6,393 bases of DNA from an uncultured Amylibacter sp. (GCA_937944065.1 CALDZS010000192.1:1-6393); one strand, 5' to 3'. Positions 1-6,393 are shown, numbered from the stretch's first letter. A program made the numbers and translations. Notes: a model not told the origin generated them from the letters alone.

Positions 1-243
1 GCCATCCGCCGTATCTTACCCCCGTTGGCGAACCAATTCATCTATATCGTCAAGATGAGTGCGTTTGCGTCGGTCATCGGGATGCAAGAACTGACGCGTC
101 GCGCCAACGAATTAGTGGTCACAGAATACCGCCCGCTTGAAATATACTCTCTGCTGATAGTCGAATACCTTATCTTGGTGCTGATCATCAGTGCAGGTGT
201 GCGGTGGTTAGAACGCAAAATGGGATCAGATGAACGCCACTAA
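1..243 (+). CDS. Polar amino-acid ABC transporter permease, 3' end only (5' part outside window)
   Basis: This is the C-terminal 80 residues of an inner-membrane permease of the GlnP/HisM type, which with an ATPase and a periplasmic binding protein imports amino acids. The frame is open from base 1, so the gene begins before the window. The first residues (RRILPP) match the end of the EAA loop that contacts the ATPase, whose family consensus ends in I-LP. They are followed by the typical block IVKMSAFASVIGMQEL, where many relatives have K-(D/N)-TSL instead of KMSAF. Residues about 48-67 form the last hydrophobic membrane segment, ending in the charged tail RWLERKMGSDERH, expected in the cytoplasm. 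The stop TAA overlaps the Shine-Dalgarno sequence of the next gene, so the two are probably cotranscribed. The substrate cannot be told from this fragment; glutamine, glutamate or another polar amino acid are possible. Family assignment is firm, substrate is not. Confidence 0.9.
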   Translation, partial: AIRRILPPLANQFIYIVKMSAFASVIGMQELTRRANELVVTEYRPLEIYSLLIVEYLILVLIISAGVRWLERKMGSDERH

Positions 244-248
244 GGAGG
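242..248 (+). promoter_or_regulatory. Shine-Dalgarno sequence AAGGAGG that decides the start of the AhpD-like gene
   Basis: AAGGAGG is a near-perfect anti-16S match that overlaps the TAA stop of the permease. It lies 1 nt before an ATG at 250 and 7 nt before an ATG at 256. Only the second spacing is workable, so translation most likely starts at 256. The overlap with the upstream stop suggests coupled translation of the two genes. Confidence 0.8.
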
Positions 249-255
249 CATGCAA

Positions 256-591
256 ATGGACTGGAAGAAATACATAGGCGAGACCGAGAAAAATATTGGA
301 GTTTTGTCCAAAGAGATACCTGAAACCGTCAAAGGGTTCGGGCAGATGGGCAAAGCTGCCAAGGCGGATGGCGCACTGAGCGAGAAAACCAAAGAATTTA
401 TCGCGCTCGGCATCGCAATCTCGACGCGGTGTGACAGTTGTATCGGCTTTCACGTACGATCACTTGTTCGTTTAAAAGCCACGCGTGAAGAAATGTGCGA
501 AGCATTGGCTATGGCAACGTATATGGGCGGTGGGCCATCCTATGCGTTCAGTGCAAAAGCGCTAGAAGCCTATGATGAGTTTTCGACCTAG
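256..591 (+). CDS. Carboxymuconolactone decarboxylase-family, AhpD-like small redox protein
   Basis: A 111-residue, probably cytoplasmic, all-helical protein of the CMD/AhpD superfamily. From the start at 256 it shows Glu47, then Cys59-Asp-Ser-Cys62, then His66. This reproduces the spacing of the AhpD core known from Mycobacterium tuberculosis (Glu118, Cys130, Cys133, His137). Ser61 stands where that enzyme has His132. The segment after it (REEMCEALAMATYMGGGPSYAFSAKALEAYDEF) is the usual CMD helix pair with a Gly-Gly-Gly turn. AhpD-type proteins use the CxxC pair as a thiol peroxidase or as a reductant for peroxiredoxin; true carboxymuconolactone decarboxylases lack the pair. So a thiol redox role is more likely here than aromatic catabolism, but no physiological substrate can be named. 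The gene follows the amino-acid permease within 12 nt and is likely in its operon. It converges on the C26 hydrolase gene. Starting at 250 instead would add only two residues and fits the Shine-Dalgarno spacing poorly. Confidence 0.88.
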   Translation: MDWKKYIGETEKNIGVLSKEIPETVKGFGQMGKAAKADGALSEKTKEFIALGIAISTRCDSCIGFHVRSLVRLKATREEMCEALAMATYMGGGPSYAFSAKALEAYDEFST

Positions 592-605
592 GCCGACAGA
601 CATAA

Positions 606-1349
606 TCATCTGCTGGCGCGCATTGCGCGGCCAAACGCCTCGAACAACGGTTTAGAAACGCTGTCCTGATCTGCACGCCATTCTGGGTGCCATTGTACCG
701 CCATCGCGAAATTACTGGCATCTTTCACATGGATCGCTTCGGGGGTGCCGTCTGTCGCATATCCCTCGATGACAATGCGCTCACCCGCCTCTGTAATACC
801 TTGACCGTGCAACGAGTTGGTCGTGATGGTGTCAGTCCCAAAGATAGCCTCGAACAGCCCGCCTTTTTCCAGCTTTACATCGTGGCGCATGGCAAATTTT
901 TCTTCTTGTGTCCCATCAGGAGGCATACGGTGATTCATACGGCCATCTAGATCACGAATTTCGGGGTGCAAAGTCCCACCATAGGCTACGTTGAATTCTT
1001 GGAACCCGCGGCAAATACCCAAAATCGGGATACCGCGATCCACACAAGCGCGGATCAACGGTAATGCAACCGCGTCGCGATCCCGGTCAAAGGCACCATG
1101 TGCTTCGGTTTCATCATGGCCATATTCAGACGGGTGCACATTGGCGCGCGCGCCTGTCAACAGGACCCCATCGAACGAGCTGCACAAAGCATCGATATCC
1201 ACCAACCCAGCTGATGTCGGAAATATCAGGGGAAGTGCGCCTGTAACGGCGGCCACCGCCTCTAGGTTCGAGACGCCAGCGAACTGGACTGGATAGGTGT
1301 CTTCAACAAGGTAGGAGCTGCCGATTACACCGACGATTGGACGTGTCAT
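606..1349 (-). CDS. Gamma-glutamyl-gamma-aminobutyrate hydrolase family protein (peptidase C26, class I glutamine amidotransferase fold)
   Basis: A 247-residue cytosolic hydrolase of the PuuD-like group, which cleaves gamma-glutamyl amide bonds; E. coli PuuD releases GABA from gamma-Glu-GABA in putrescine breakdown. The nucleophile elbow GICRGFQ carries Cys113, and the VQWHPEW block supplies His221 and Glu223, so the Cys-His-Glu triad is complete. Other family marks are LLTGARANVHPSEY (residues 63-76, the oxyanion/Gly-rich segment), GGTLHPEI (124-131) and NSLHGQGI (178-185). Length is close to the usual 250. The start was placed at the ATG at 1349 because MTRPIVGVIG is the normal family N-terminus (first beta strand). 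The frame is open for 28 more codons up to a TTG, but that extension does not resemble the family. No strong Shine-Dalgarno sequence precedes 1349. It lies 92 nt downstream of glcB on the same strand and may be cotranscribed. No other putrescine-pathway gene is visible, so the true substrate (gamma-Glu-GABA, gamma-glutamyl amines or another glutamyl conjugate) is open. Confidence 0.9.
   Translation of the reverse strand: MTRPIVGVIGSSYLVEDTYPVQFAGVSNLEAVAAVTGALPLIFPTSAGLVDIDALCSSFDGVLLTGARANVHPSEYGHDETEAHGAFDRDRDAVALPLIRACVDRGIPILGICRGFQEFNVAYGGTLHPEIRDLDGRMNHRMPPDGTQEEKFAMRHDVKLEKGGLFEAIFGTDTITTNSLHGQGITEAGERIVIEGYATDGTPEAIHVKDASNFAMAVQWHPEWRADQDSVSKPLFEAFGRAMRASR
614..633. terminator. GC-rich stem-loop at the convergent gene ends; possible terminator or 3'-end hairpin
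   Basis: TGGC-GCGC, loop ATT, GCGC, one unpaired G, then GCCA: an eight-pair stem with a three-base loop and a single bulge. It starts 23 nt after the stop of the AhpD-like gene, inside the last codons of the converging hydrolase gene. Neither strand has a T-run after it, so it is not a classical factor-independent terminator. It could stabilise the 3' end of the plus-strand transcript or slow polymerase for Rho. It may also simply be the result of coding Arg/Ala-rich sequence. Confidence 0.3.
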
Positions 1350-1441
1350 AGATATTACTTCGTTTGAGCGAGTGAATAGATTCAAAGTTCCATATAACCG
1401 CACAAAAAGAAATGCACAATCTGAAGCGGTCAACGCGTGAT
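1350..1441 (-). other. 92-nt spacer between glcB and the C26 hydrolase gene
   Basis: A short A/T-richer gap on the minus strand between the glcB stop and the hydrolase start. I see no clear terminator: the best pairing is a five-pair ACCGC/GCGGT stem with a 24-nt loop and no T-run after it. I see no promoter better than weak half-matches. A read-through glcB-hydrolase transcript is therefore plausible but unproven. There is also no strong Shine-Dalgarno sequence just before the hydrolase start. Confidence 0.4.
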
Positions 1442-3577
1442 CTAGACGCCCTTTAACTCCAACCGGCGTGCGTGCAAGACAGGTTCGGTATATCCACTGG
1501 GCTGTTCGGCACCTTTGAACACAAGGTCACATGCGGCTTGGAACGCCACGCCATTAAACTCTGGCGCCATAGGTTTGTAACTTGGATCACCAGCATTTTG
1601 CCCATCCACAACCACTGCCATGCGTTTCATTATCGCCATCGTATCGCCTTGGTCGATCACGCCGTGGTGCAACCAATTGGCGATATGTTGGCTGGAAATG
1701 CGGCAGGTTGCGCGATCTTCCATCAGGCCGATATTGTCAATGTCTGGCACCTTAGAACAACCAACACCTTGGTCGATCCAACGAACAACATACCCCAAAA
1801 TACCTTGTGCGTTGTTTTCAACTTCGCGCTCAACTTCTTCCTTCGACCAATTTTGACCTTTGGCGACTGGCACCTGCAGAATTGTGTCAACAGATGCGCG
1901 CGCGCCAGACTTTAGCAACTCTTGCTGGCGTGCCATGACGTCGACCTTGTGGTAATGTGTGGCGTGCAAGGTCGCGGCGGTCGGGCTGGGAACCCAAGCG
2001 CAGTTGGCACCAGATTGTGGGTGCCCAATTTTCTGTTCCAACATATCGGCCATATTGTCTGGAACCGCCCACATGCCTTTGCCAATTTGTGCTTTCCCAT
2101 GCAGACCGCACGCCAATCCGACATCGACATTATGGTCTTCATAGGCTGCGATCCATGGTTCGTTTTTGATATCTGCCTTGCGTAGGAACGGCCCCATTTC
2201 CATCGAAGTATGAATTTCGTCGCCCGTGCGATCCAAGAACCCTGTGTTGATAAAAGCAACGCGGTTTTTGGCAGCTCGGATACATTCTTTCAGGTTAACT
2301 GTGGTACGCCGCTCTTCGTCCATGATACCAATCTTCACAGTATATTGCGGCAGGCCCAATGCTTGCTCTACCGCCGAGAATATTTCGTCAGTAAACGCAA
2401 CTTCTTCGGGGCCGTGCATTTTGGGTTTCACAACGTAAACAGAGCCTTCGCTGCTGTTACCTGATTTGCGATCCAAATCGTGCATGGCAATCGCAACCGT
2501 ATACATGGCATCCATCAAGCCTTCGCCGATTTCGTTGCCGTCTTTGTCCAAGATCGCTGGATTGGTCATCAGATGCCCAACATTGCGCACCAACATCAGC
2601 GCGCGTCCTTTCAATTTAAACGCCTCGCCGGTTGGGGCCGTATATTGACGATCGGGCAGCAAGCGACGGCGCAGTGTTTTGCCCTCTTTCACCATTGTCG
2701 CGGTCAAATCGCGTTTCATCAAACCCAACCAGTTTGAATAGGCCAAAACCTTGTCTTCGGCATCCACTGCGGCAACGCTGTCTTCGCAATCCATTATGGT
2801 GGACATCGCGGATTCCAAAATCACATCGGCAATCCCTGCCGGATCTTGGGCGGCTACAGGGTTATTCTTGGTAAAGTAAATCTCGACATGTAGGCCATTG
2901 TTTTTCAACAAGATGCCTTCTGGTGCCGCCGGATCATTGCGATATCCGACAAAAGCATCTGGATTCTTCAACTGCCTACCATCGATCAGCAATTTGCCAT
3001 CTTCGATCCAATAGCGGGTCGCGTCAGCGTGGCTTAGGCCTTCGATCGGAAACACGTCATCTAAGAACGATTTTGCCCACGCAATCACTTGCGCGCCGCG
3101 CGCTTTGTCATATCCTTTGCCTGTGGGCAACGAACCCATTGCGTCGGTGCCATACAGCGTGTCGTACAGTGACCCAAATCGAGCATTCGCTGCATTTAGT
3201 GCAAAACGTGCGTTGGTAATTGGAACCACCAATTGTGGACCTGCAATCGTCGCAATCTCTGGATCGACATTTGCGGTCTCAATCGAAAAATCACGCCCCT
3301 GTTCAACCAAGTATTCAATGTCGTGCAGAAAGGTTTTATACTCTTTGAAATCAAATTCTTGGCCGCGGCGTTCAATGTGCCATGCATCAATCTTTGACTG
3401 AATATCTGCACGCTTGGCCAGCAGATTGCGATTTTTCGGGGCCAAATTGTCGACGATATATGACAGACCGCGCCAGAATTGATCGGCAGACACATCCGTT
3501 CCAGGTAAAGCTTGGCTTTCGGTAAAATCAACCAATTGGCTGTCTACTTGTAGTCCGAACTTCTCTATACGTGTCAT
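1442..3577 (-). CDS. glcB: Malate synthase G
   Basis: A 711-residue cytosolic enzyme that condenses glyoxylate with acetyl-CoA to give malate and CoA, serving the glyoxylate shunt and glycolate/C2 use. Length fits the monomeric G form (E. coli 723), not the A form of about 530. Counting from the start at 3577, the catalytic residues known from E. coli GlcB are all present: Arg331 in RNVGHLMTNP (E. coli Arg338), Mg ligands Glu421 in GIMDEERRT (Glu427) and Asp449 in INTGFLDRTGDEIHT (Asp455), and the general base Asp621 in GLMEDRAT (Asp631). Cys607 in GVGCSKVPD matches E. coli Cys617. The helical N-terminal clasp, TIM barrel with inserted alpha/beta domain, and C-terminal plug (ending QPSGYTEPVLHARRLELKGV) are all covered, so the gene is intact. 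The start MTRIEKFGL has GGAG 6 nt upstream; a longer reading from 3613 would add 12 unlikely residues. It is divergent from pepN and may be cotranscribed with the downstream C26 hydrolase. Confidence 0.97.
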   Translation of the reverse strand: MTRIEKFGLQVDSQLVDFTESQALPGTDVSADQFWRGLSYIVDNLAPKNRNLLAKRADIQSKIDAWHIERRGQEFDFKEYKTFLHDIEYLVEQGRDFSIETANVDPEIATIAGPQLVVPITNARFALNAANARFGSLYDTLYGTDAMGSLPTGKGYDKARGAQVIAWAKSFLDDVFPIEGLSHADATRYWIEDGKLLIDGRQLKNPDAFVGYRNDPAAPEGILLKNNGLHVEIYFTKNNPVAAQDPAGIADVILESAMSTIMDCEDSVAAVDAEDKVLAYSNWLGLMKRDLTATMVKEGKTLRRRLLPDRQYTAPTGEAFKLKGRALMLVRNVGHLMTNPAILDKDGNEIGEGLMDAMYTVAIAMHDLDRKSGNSSEGSVYVVKPKMHGPEEVAFTDEIFSAVEQALGLPQYTVKIGIMDEERRTTVNLKECIRAAKNRVAFINTGFLDRTGDEIHTSMEMGPFLRKADIKNEPWIAAYEDHNVDVGLACGLHGKAQIGKGMWAVPDNMADMLEQKIGHPQSGANCAWVPSPTAATLHATHYHKVDVMARQQELLKSGARASVDTILQVPVAKGQNWSKEEVEREVENNAQGILGYVVRWIDQGVGCSKVPDIDNIGLMEDRATCRISSQHIANWLHHGVIDQGDTMAIMKRMAVVVDGQNAGDPSYKPMAPEFNGVAFQAACDLVFKGAEQPSGYTEPVLHARRLELKGV

Positions 3578-3583
3578 GCTTTT

Positions 3584-3587
3584 CTCC
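3584..3587 (-). promoter_or_regulatory. Shine-Dalgarno sequence GGAG of glcB
   Basis: On the minus strand GGAG sits 6 nt before the ATG at 3577. This supports that start over the in-frame ATG at 3613, which would place this ribosome site inside the coding region. Confidence 0.7.
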
Positions 3588-3647
3588 AGCTTTGGTGTCT
3601 TCGATGGAAACAACTTGGCGCTTTTTCCTATCGGAAACAGCTCTATT

Positions 3648-3668
3648 TTGAATCTTCGCTCAATTCAA
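3648..3668. promoter_or_regulatory. Inverted repeat TTGAAT-N9-ATTCAA in the glcB/pepN divergent region; candidate operator
   Basis: A perfect 6-bp inverted repeat with a 9-bp spacer (21 bp in all, half-site centres 15 bp apart). It lies about 70 bp before the glcB start and about 85 bp before the pepN start. The geometry suits a dimeric DNA-binding regulator, and the right half overlaps the candidate -35 box for pepN. No regulator gene is in the window and I do not recognise the motif as a known binding site. A/T-rich promoter DNA can give such repeats by chance. Confidence 0.35.
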
Positions 3669-3691
3669 TAGCGTATACGGTCGCATACAAT
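3664..3691 (+). promoter_or_regulatory. Candidate sigma-70-type promoter for pepN
   Basis: TACAAT at 3686-3691 differs from the -10 consensus by one base. Sixteen bases upstream is TTCAAT (3664-3669), a weak -35 with three of six matches. Transcription would start near 3698, giving a leader of about 55 nt before the pepN ATG. For glcB on the other strand I found no hexamer pair better than three of six matches in both boxes. Confidence 0.3.
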
Positions 3692-3743
3692 AAAACCGCT
3701 TGAAACCGTCGGCGATTTCAAATCATCTAAACCCAACCATAAC

Positions 3744-3747
3744 GGAG
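3744..3747 (+). promoter_or_regulatory. Shine-Dalgarno sequence GGAG of pepN
   Basis: GGAG lies 6 nt before the ATG at 3754 and fixes that codon as the start. A longer reading from a TTG at 3700 would place this site within coding sequence and add 18 residues that the family lacks. Confidence 0.7.
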
Positions 3748-3753
3748 ACGATA

Positions 3754-6318
3754 ATGCGCCCCACCCAATCGCCGACCATTCGCCTGTCTGACTATACCCC
3801 ACCTGTTTTTTTGGTGAACACGGTTAATCTACATTTCAAGTTGGATCCCAAGGCGACGCGAGTTAAATCGAGTGTTGTATTCGAAGGCAATGACGAACGT
3901 GCGGACGGCCCGCATGATTTGCGGTTGGACGGACGGGGATTGAAACTGATCAGCGCATCCATCAATGGAAACGCTATCCCCAAAGATTCAATCCTGCAGG
4001 ACGCAGAGGGTCTGACCATTCCGCATGACCTGGTGCCCCAACATGGGTTCAAATGGGAGGCGGAAGTCGAAATTAATCCATCGGGGAACAGCGCACTCGA
4101 AGGGTTGTATATGTCAAACGGCATGTATTGCACCCAATGCGAGGCGCAGGGATTTCGCAAGATCACTTTCTATCCTGATCGCCCAGATGTGATGGCGACA
4201 TTCGACGTAACAATCGAAGGCGATACACCTGTTTTATTATCAAACGGTAACAAAGTTGCACACGGAAAATGGCACGATCCATGGCCAAAACCCGCGTATC
4301 TGTTCGCGCTCGTGGCAGGGGATTTGGTGTCGTATGACGATACATTTACAACCAAGTCTGGCCGCCATGTCGATCTGCAAATTTTCGTGCGCGATGGCGA
4401 TCAAGATAAATGTGCCTACGCAATGGACGCGTTAATCCGTTCAATGAAATGGGATGAACAGGTGTATGGCCGCGAATATGATCTGGATTTGTTCATGATT
4501 GTTGCCGTGGACGATTTCAACATGGGTGCGATGGAAAACAAAGGATTAAACATCTTTAACTCCAAATACGTTCTAGCCTCCTCTGAAACCGCGACCGATG
4601 GTGATTTTGAGCGGATTGAAGCTATCATCGCCCACGAATATTTCCACAATTGGACGGGCAACCGCATCACCTGTCGGGACTGGTTCCAGCTGTGCCTGAA
4701 AGAGGGACTGACCGTGTTCCGTGACCAGCAATTCAGCGGCGATATGCGATCCCATGCGGTCAAACGCATCGATGATGTAGCGCAATTGCGTGGCCGTCAG
4801 TTTCGCGAGGATGCGGGACCATTGGCACATCCCGTGCGACCTGAAGAGTATATCGAGATCAATAACTTCTACACCGCAACCGTGTATGAAAAGGGCGCCG
4901 AGGTTATCGGAATGCTGAAGTTGCTGGTCGGTGATGCGACCTATGACAAGGCACTTGCATTGTATTTCGACCGCCATGACGGACAAGCCTGCACCATCGA
5001 ACAGTGGTTAACGGTTTTCGAAGATGTCACTGGCCGCGATCTGTCGCAGTTCGCGCTGTGGTATTCACAAAGTGGCACACCGCGATTGGATGTCACTGAC
5101 GCGTTTGACGATGGTGCCTATACCCTGACGTTCAAGCAGTCCAACCCAGACACGCCGGGGCAAACAAACAAAAAACCTCAGGTTATTCCTGTGTGTCTTG
5201 GCTTGTTGGATGCCAACGGCAAAGATGTGATGGACGAACAAGTCTTGGAGATCACCCAAGCTGAACAAAGCTTTACTGTGGATGGGTTAACCGCCAAACC
5301 CATCCCGTCGATCTTGCGTGGGTTTTCTGCACCTGTCATTCTGAACTTTGACATGGACACGCAAACCCGTGCCTTGTTACTGGCCAATGACAGCGATCCA
5401 TTTAACAAATGGGAAGCAGGTTTTACATTTTGTGTTGATCTGTTGTGCAAAATGGCCAGCAACGAGGCACCCGTTGATCAGGCTTATTTAGATGCGATCA
5501 AGGTTGTCGCGGTGGATGCAACACTGGATCCCGCTTTCCGTACATTTATGCTTGGCACTCCGTCTCAAGACGCAGTGGCGAAAGCGATATGTGATCGGGG
5601 CAACGTGCCTGACCCGCGTAAGATCTATGACGCGCGCCGCGATCTTGAACATGCGATAGCCAATCATTTAGGGACTGGCTTGACCGAATTATACACCACA
5701 ATGGCTGTAACTGGCGCTTATTCGCCCGACGCAGTTGATGCTGGCAAACGCGCCTTGCGATCCCGCGCGCTTCATTTGTTAACAAATCTTGACGACACTG
5801 CCCGTTTGGCGAAAGATCAGTATGCCCAAGCGGACAACATGACCGAAAAGCTATCTGCACTTTCCGCCATGATTGGTGCGAACCAAGCCGACGACGCGTT
5901 GGTGGATTTTTATAATACGTGGTCACAGGACAACCTGGTCATGGACAAGTGGTTCGCCATCCAGCCCGCCGCCAGCACACCCGACCGCGCCCTTGATGTG
6001 GTGCAAAAGCTGGCTGCACACCCTGATTTCAACTGGAAAAACCCGAACCGTTTCCGCAGTTTGATCGGCCCCTTCGCTGCGAACCCAGCCGCGTTCCATT
6101 CTGGTAATGGTGCTGGGTACGATTTTGTCGCTGATTGGTTGATCACATTGGACGCCTTGAACCCACAAACCACTGCTCGGATGTGCGGCGCATTCGAGAC
6201 GTGGGAACGTTACGCCCCAGACATTCAGGCCAAGATGCGTGCCGCGATGCAACGTATTGCGGACACCAAAAACCTGTCGAAAGACACGTCGGAGATCATT
6301 GGTAAGATGTTGGGATAG
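3754..6318 (+). CDS. pepN: Aminopeptidase N (M1 family zinc metallopeptidase, PepN type)
   Basis: An 854-residue enzyme that removes N-terminal residues from peptides, completing cytosolic protein turnover and use of imported peptides. No signal peptide or membrane segment is seen, so it acts in the cytoplasm. From the ATG at 3754: the N-terminal beta domain (about 1-190) includes the PepN signature GLYMSNGMYCTQCEAQGFRKITFYPDRPD. The thermolysin-like domain (about 191-441) carries the GAMEN exopeptidase motif at 258-262, HEYFH with zinc ligands His294 and His298 and catalytic Glu295, third ligand Glu317, and Tyr378 as transition-state stabiliser. All sit three residues before their E. coli PepN equivalents. 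A small beta domain (about 442-540) and a long helical C-terminal domain follow, ending with NPNRFRSLIGPFAANPAAFH and a normal tail. Length is close to E. coli PepN (870). The gene is intact, divergent from glcB with 176 bp between starts, and apparently transcribed alone or with a following gene. Confidence 0.97.
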   Translation: MRPTQSPTIRLSDYTPPVFLVNTVNLHFKLDPKATRVKSSVVFEGNDERADGPHDLRLDGRGLKLISASINGNAIPKDSILQDAEGLTIPHDLVPQHGFKWEAEVEINPSGNSALEGLYMSNGMYCTQCEAQGFRKITFYPDRPDVMATFDVTIEGDTPVLLSNGNKVAHGKWHDPWPKPAYLFALVAGDLVSYDDTFTTKSGRHVDLQIFVRDGDQDKCAYAMDALIRSMKWDEQVYGREYDLDLFMIVAVDDFNMGAMENKGLNIFNSKYVLASSETATDGDFERIEAIIAHEYFHNWTGNRITCRDWFQLCLKEGLTVFRDQQFSGDMRSHAVKRIDDVAQLRGRQFREDAGPLAHPVRPEEYIEINNFYTATVYEKGAEVIGMLKLLVGDATYDKALALYFDRHDGQACTIEQWLTVFEDVTGRDLSQFALWYSQSGTPRLDVTDAFDDGAYTLTFKQSNPDTPGQTNKKPQVIPVCLGLLDANGKDVMDEQVLEITQAEQSFTVDGLTAKPIPSILRGFSAPVILNFDMDTQTRALLLANDSDPFNKWEAGFTFCVDLLCKMASNEAPVDQAYLDAIKVVAVDATLDPAFRTFMLGTPSQDAVAKAICDRGNVPDPRKIYDARRDLEHAIANHLGTGLTELYTTMAVTGAYSPDAVDAGKRALRSRALHLLTNLDDTARLAKDQYAQADNMTEKLSALSAMIGANQADDALVDFYNTWSQDNLVMDKWFAIQPAASTPDRALDVVQKLAAHPDFNWKNPNRFRSLIGPFAANPAAFHSGNGAGYDFVADWLITLDALNPQTTARMCGAFETWERYAPDIQAKMRAAMQRIADTKNLSKDTSEIIGKMLG

Positions 6319-6370
6319 GGCAAACGGCGAATCCGCTTATTCCCCAAACCTTCAACTAAAATATTGCCAG
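6319..6370 (+). other. Short intergenic stretch after pepN
   Basis: Fifty-two bases follow the pepN stop codon. I see no hairpin of more than three or four pairs and no T-run, hence no recognisable factor-independent terminator. The A/T-rich part near 6351-6366 could belong to a promoter for a downstream gene, but the window ends too soon to judge. Confidence 0.4.
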
Positions 6371-6393
6371 ATGCGAATTGCGATCCTAGACTG
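6371..6393 (+). CDS. Possible start of a further gene, cut by the window end
   Basis: ATG at 6371 opens a frame reading MRIAILD to the window edge, a hydrophobic beta-strand-like beginning typical of many alpha/beta enzymes. No clear Shine-Dalgarno sequence precedes it, and seven codons cannot establish a gene or a family. Listed only so that the downstream neighbour is not overlooked. Confidence 0.25.

Noticed and set aside
1397..1429. ACCGC/GCGGT pairing after glcB as a terminator
   Set aside because: Only five pairs with a 24-nt loop and no T-run in the direction of transcription; not convincing.
1350..1433. 28-codon N-terminal extension of the C26 hydrolase frame
   Set aside because: It would start at TTG without a ribosome site and precedes the normal family start MTRPIVGVIG; it is simply open intergenic sequence.
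1887..2259. Open frames overlapping glcB on both strands
   Set aside because: They are out-of-frame readings of a strongly conserved enzyme gene, lack ribosome sites and show no family resemblance.
3672..3679. Eight-base palindrome CGTATACG between the glcB and pepN starts
   Set aside because: Too short to argue for an operator on its own; flanking bases do not extend the symmetry.
3700..3753. 18-codon N-terminal extension of pepN from a TTG
   Set aside because: GGAG at 3744-3747 is correctly spaced for the ATG at 3754, and M1 relatives begin near that residue.
4416..4986. Minus-strand open frames of more than 100 codons inside pepN
   Set aside because: They mirror the codon pattern of pepN on the opposite strand; their sequences look random and no start signals are seen.
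5774..5787. Perfect 14-bp palindrome ATTTGTTAACAAAT inside pepN
   Set aside because: It lies within conserved coding sequence (HLLTNL) far from any gene start. A 7-bp-arm palindrome is expected by chance about once in every 16 kb, so one in this window is unremarkable.
1..6393. Search for an undescribed defence, mobile or biosynthetic system
   Set aside because: All long genes are recognisable metabolic or transport families with intact motifs; no repeats, att sites, recombinases or composition shifts were seen.

Overview
The window looks like an ordinary chromosomal stretch from an alphaproteobacterium, most likely a marine Rhodobacterales (Roseobacter-type) organism. This rests on protein character: a G-form malate synthase of 711 residues, an 854-residue PepN-type aminopeptidase, and a GlnP/HisM-type permease tail. 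It also rests on a G+C content of roughly one half and on tight gene packing. The taxonomic placement is inference; no search was run. Codon use and composition look even across the window. I see no insertion sequence, phage gene, tRNA, rRNA or CRISPR array.

Layout. Bases 1-243 (+) are the 3' end of a polar amino-acid ABC transporter permease. It is followed, with a Shine-Dalgarno sequence overlapping its stop codon, by a small AhpD-like carboxymuconolactone decarboxylase-family protein (256-591, +). Converging on this pair from the other side, with only 14 nt between the stop codons, is a class I glutamine amidotransferase-like hydrolase of the peptidase C26 / PuuD group (606-1349, -). Upstream of it on the same strand, 92 nt away, is malate synthase G, glcB (1442-3577, -). 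A 176-bp divergent intergenic region (3578-3753) separates glcB from the M1-family aminopeptidase N gene, pepN (3754-6318, +). The last 75 bases are a short intergenic stretch and possibly the first codons of another gene.

How the genes fit together. All identifiable functions are housekeeping or nutrient-scavenging: uptake of amino acids, hydrolysis of peptides to amino acids (PepN), hydrolysis of gamma-glutamyl amides (C26 hydrolase), and entry of C2 carbon through glyoxylate plus acetyl-CoA to malate (GlcB). There may be two transcription units on the minus strand or one (glcB plus the hydrolase), one plus-strand operon (permease plus AhpD-like protein) and pepN. In four of the five complete or partial genes the catalytic or family motifs are visible and intact.

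I did not find a convincing undescribed system. The items most worth a second look are a TTGAAT-N9-ATTCAA inverted repeat in the glcB/pepN divergent promoter region, the AhpD-like protein that keeps Glu, both Cys and the distal His but lacks the His between the cysteines, and the glcB-hydrolase gene pairing. For complete genes, start codons were chosen by Shine-Dalgarno position and family alignment rather than by the longest open frame.
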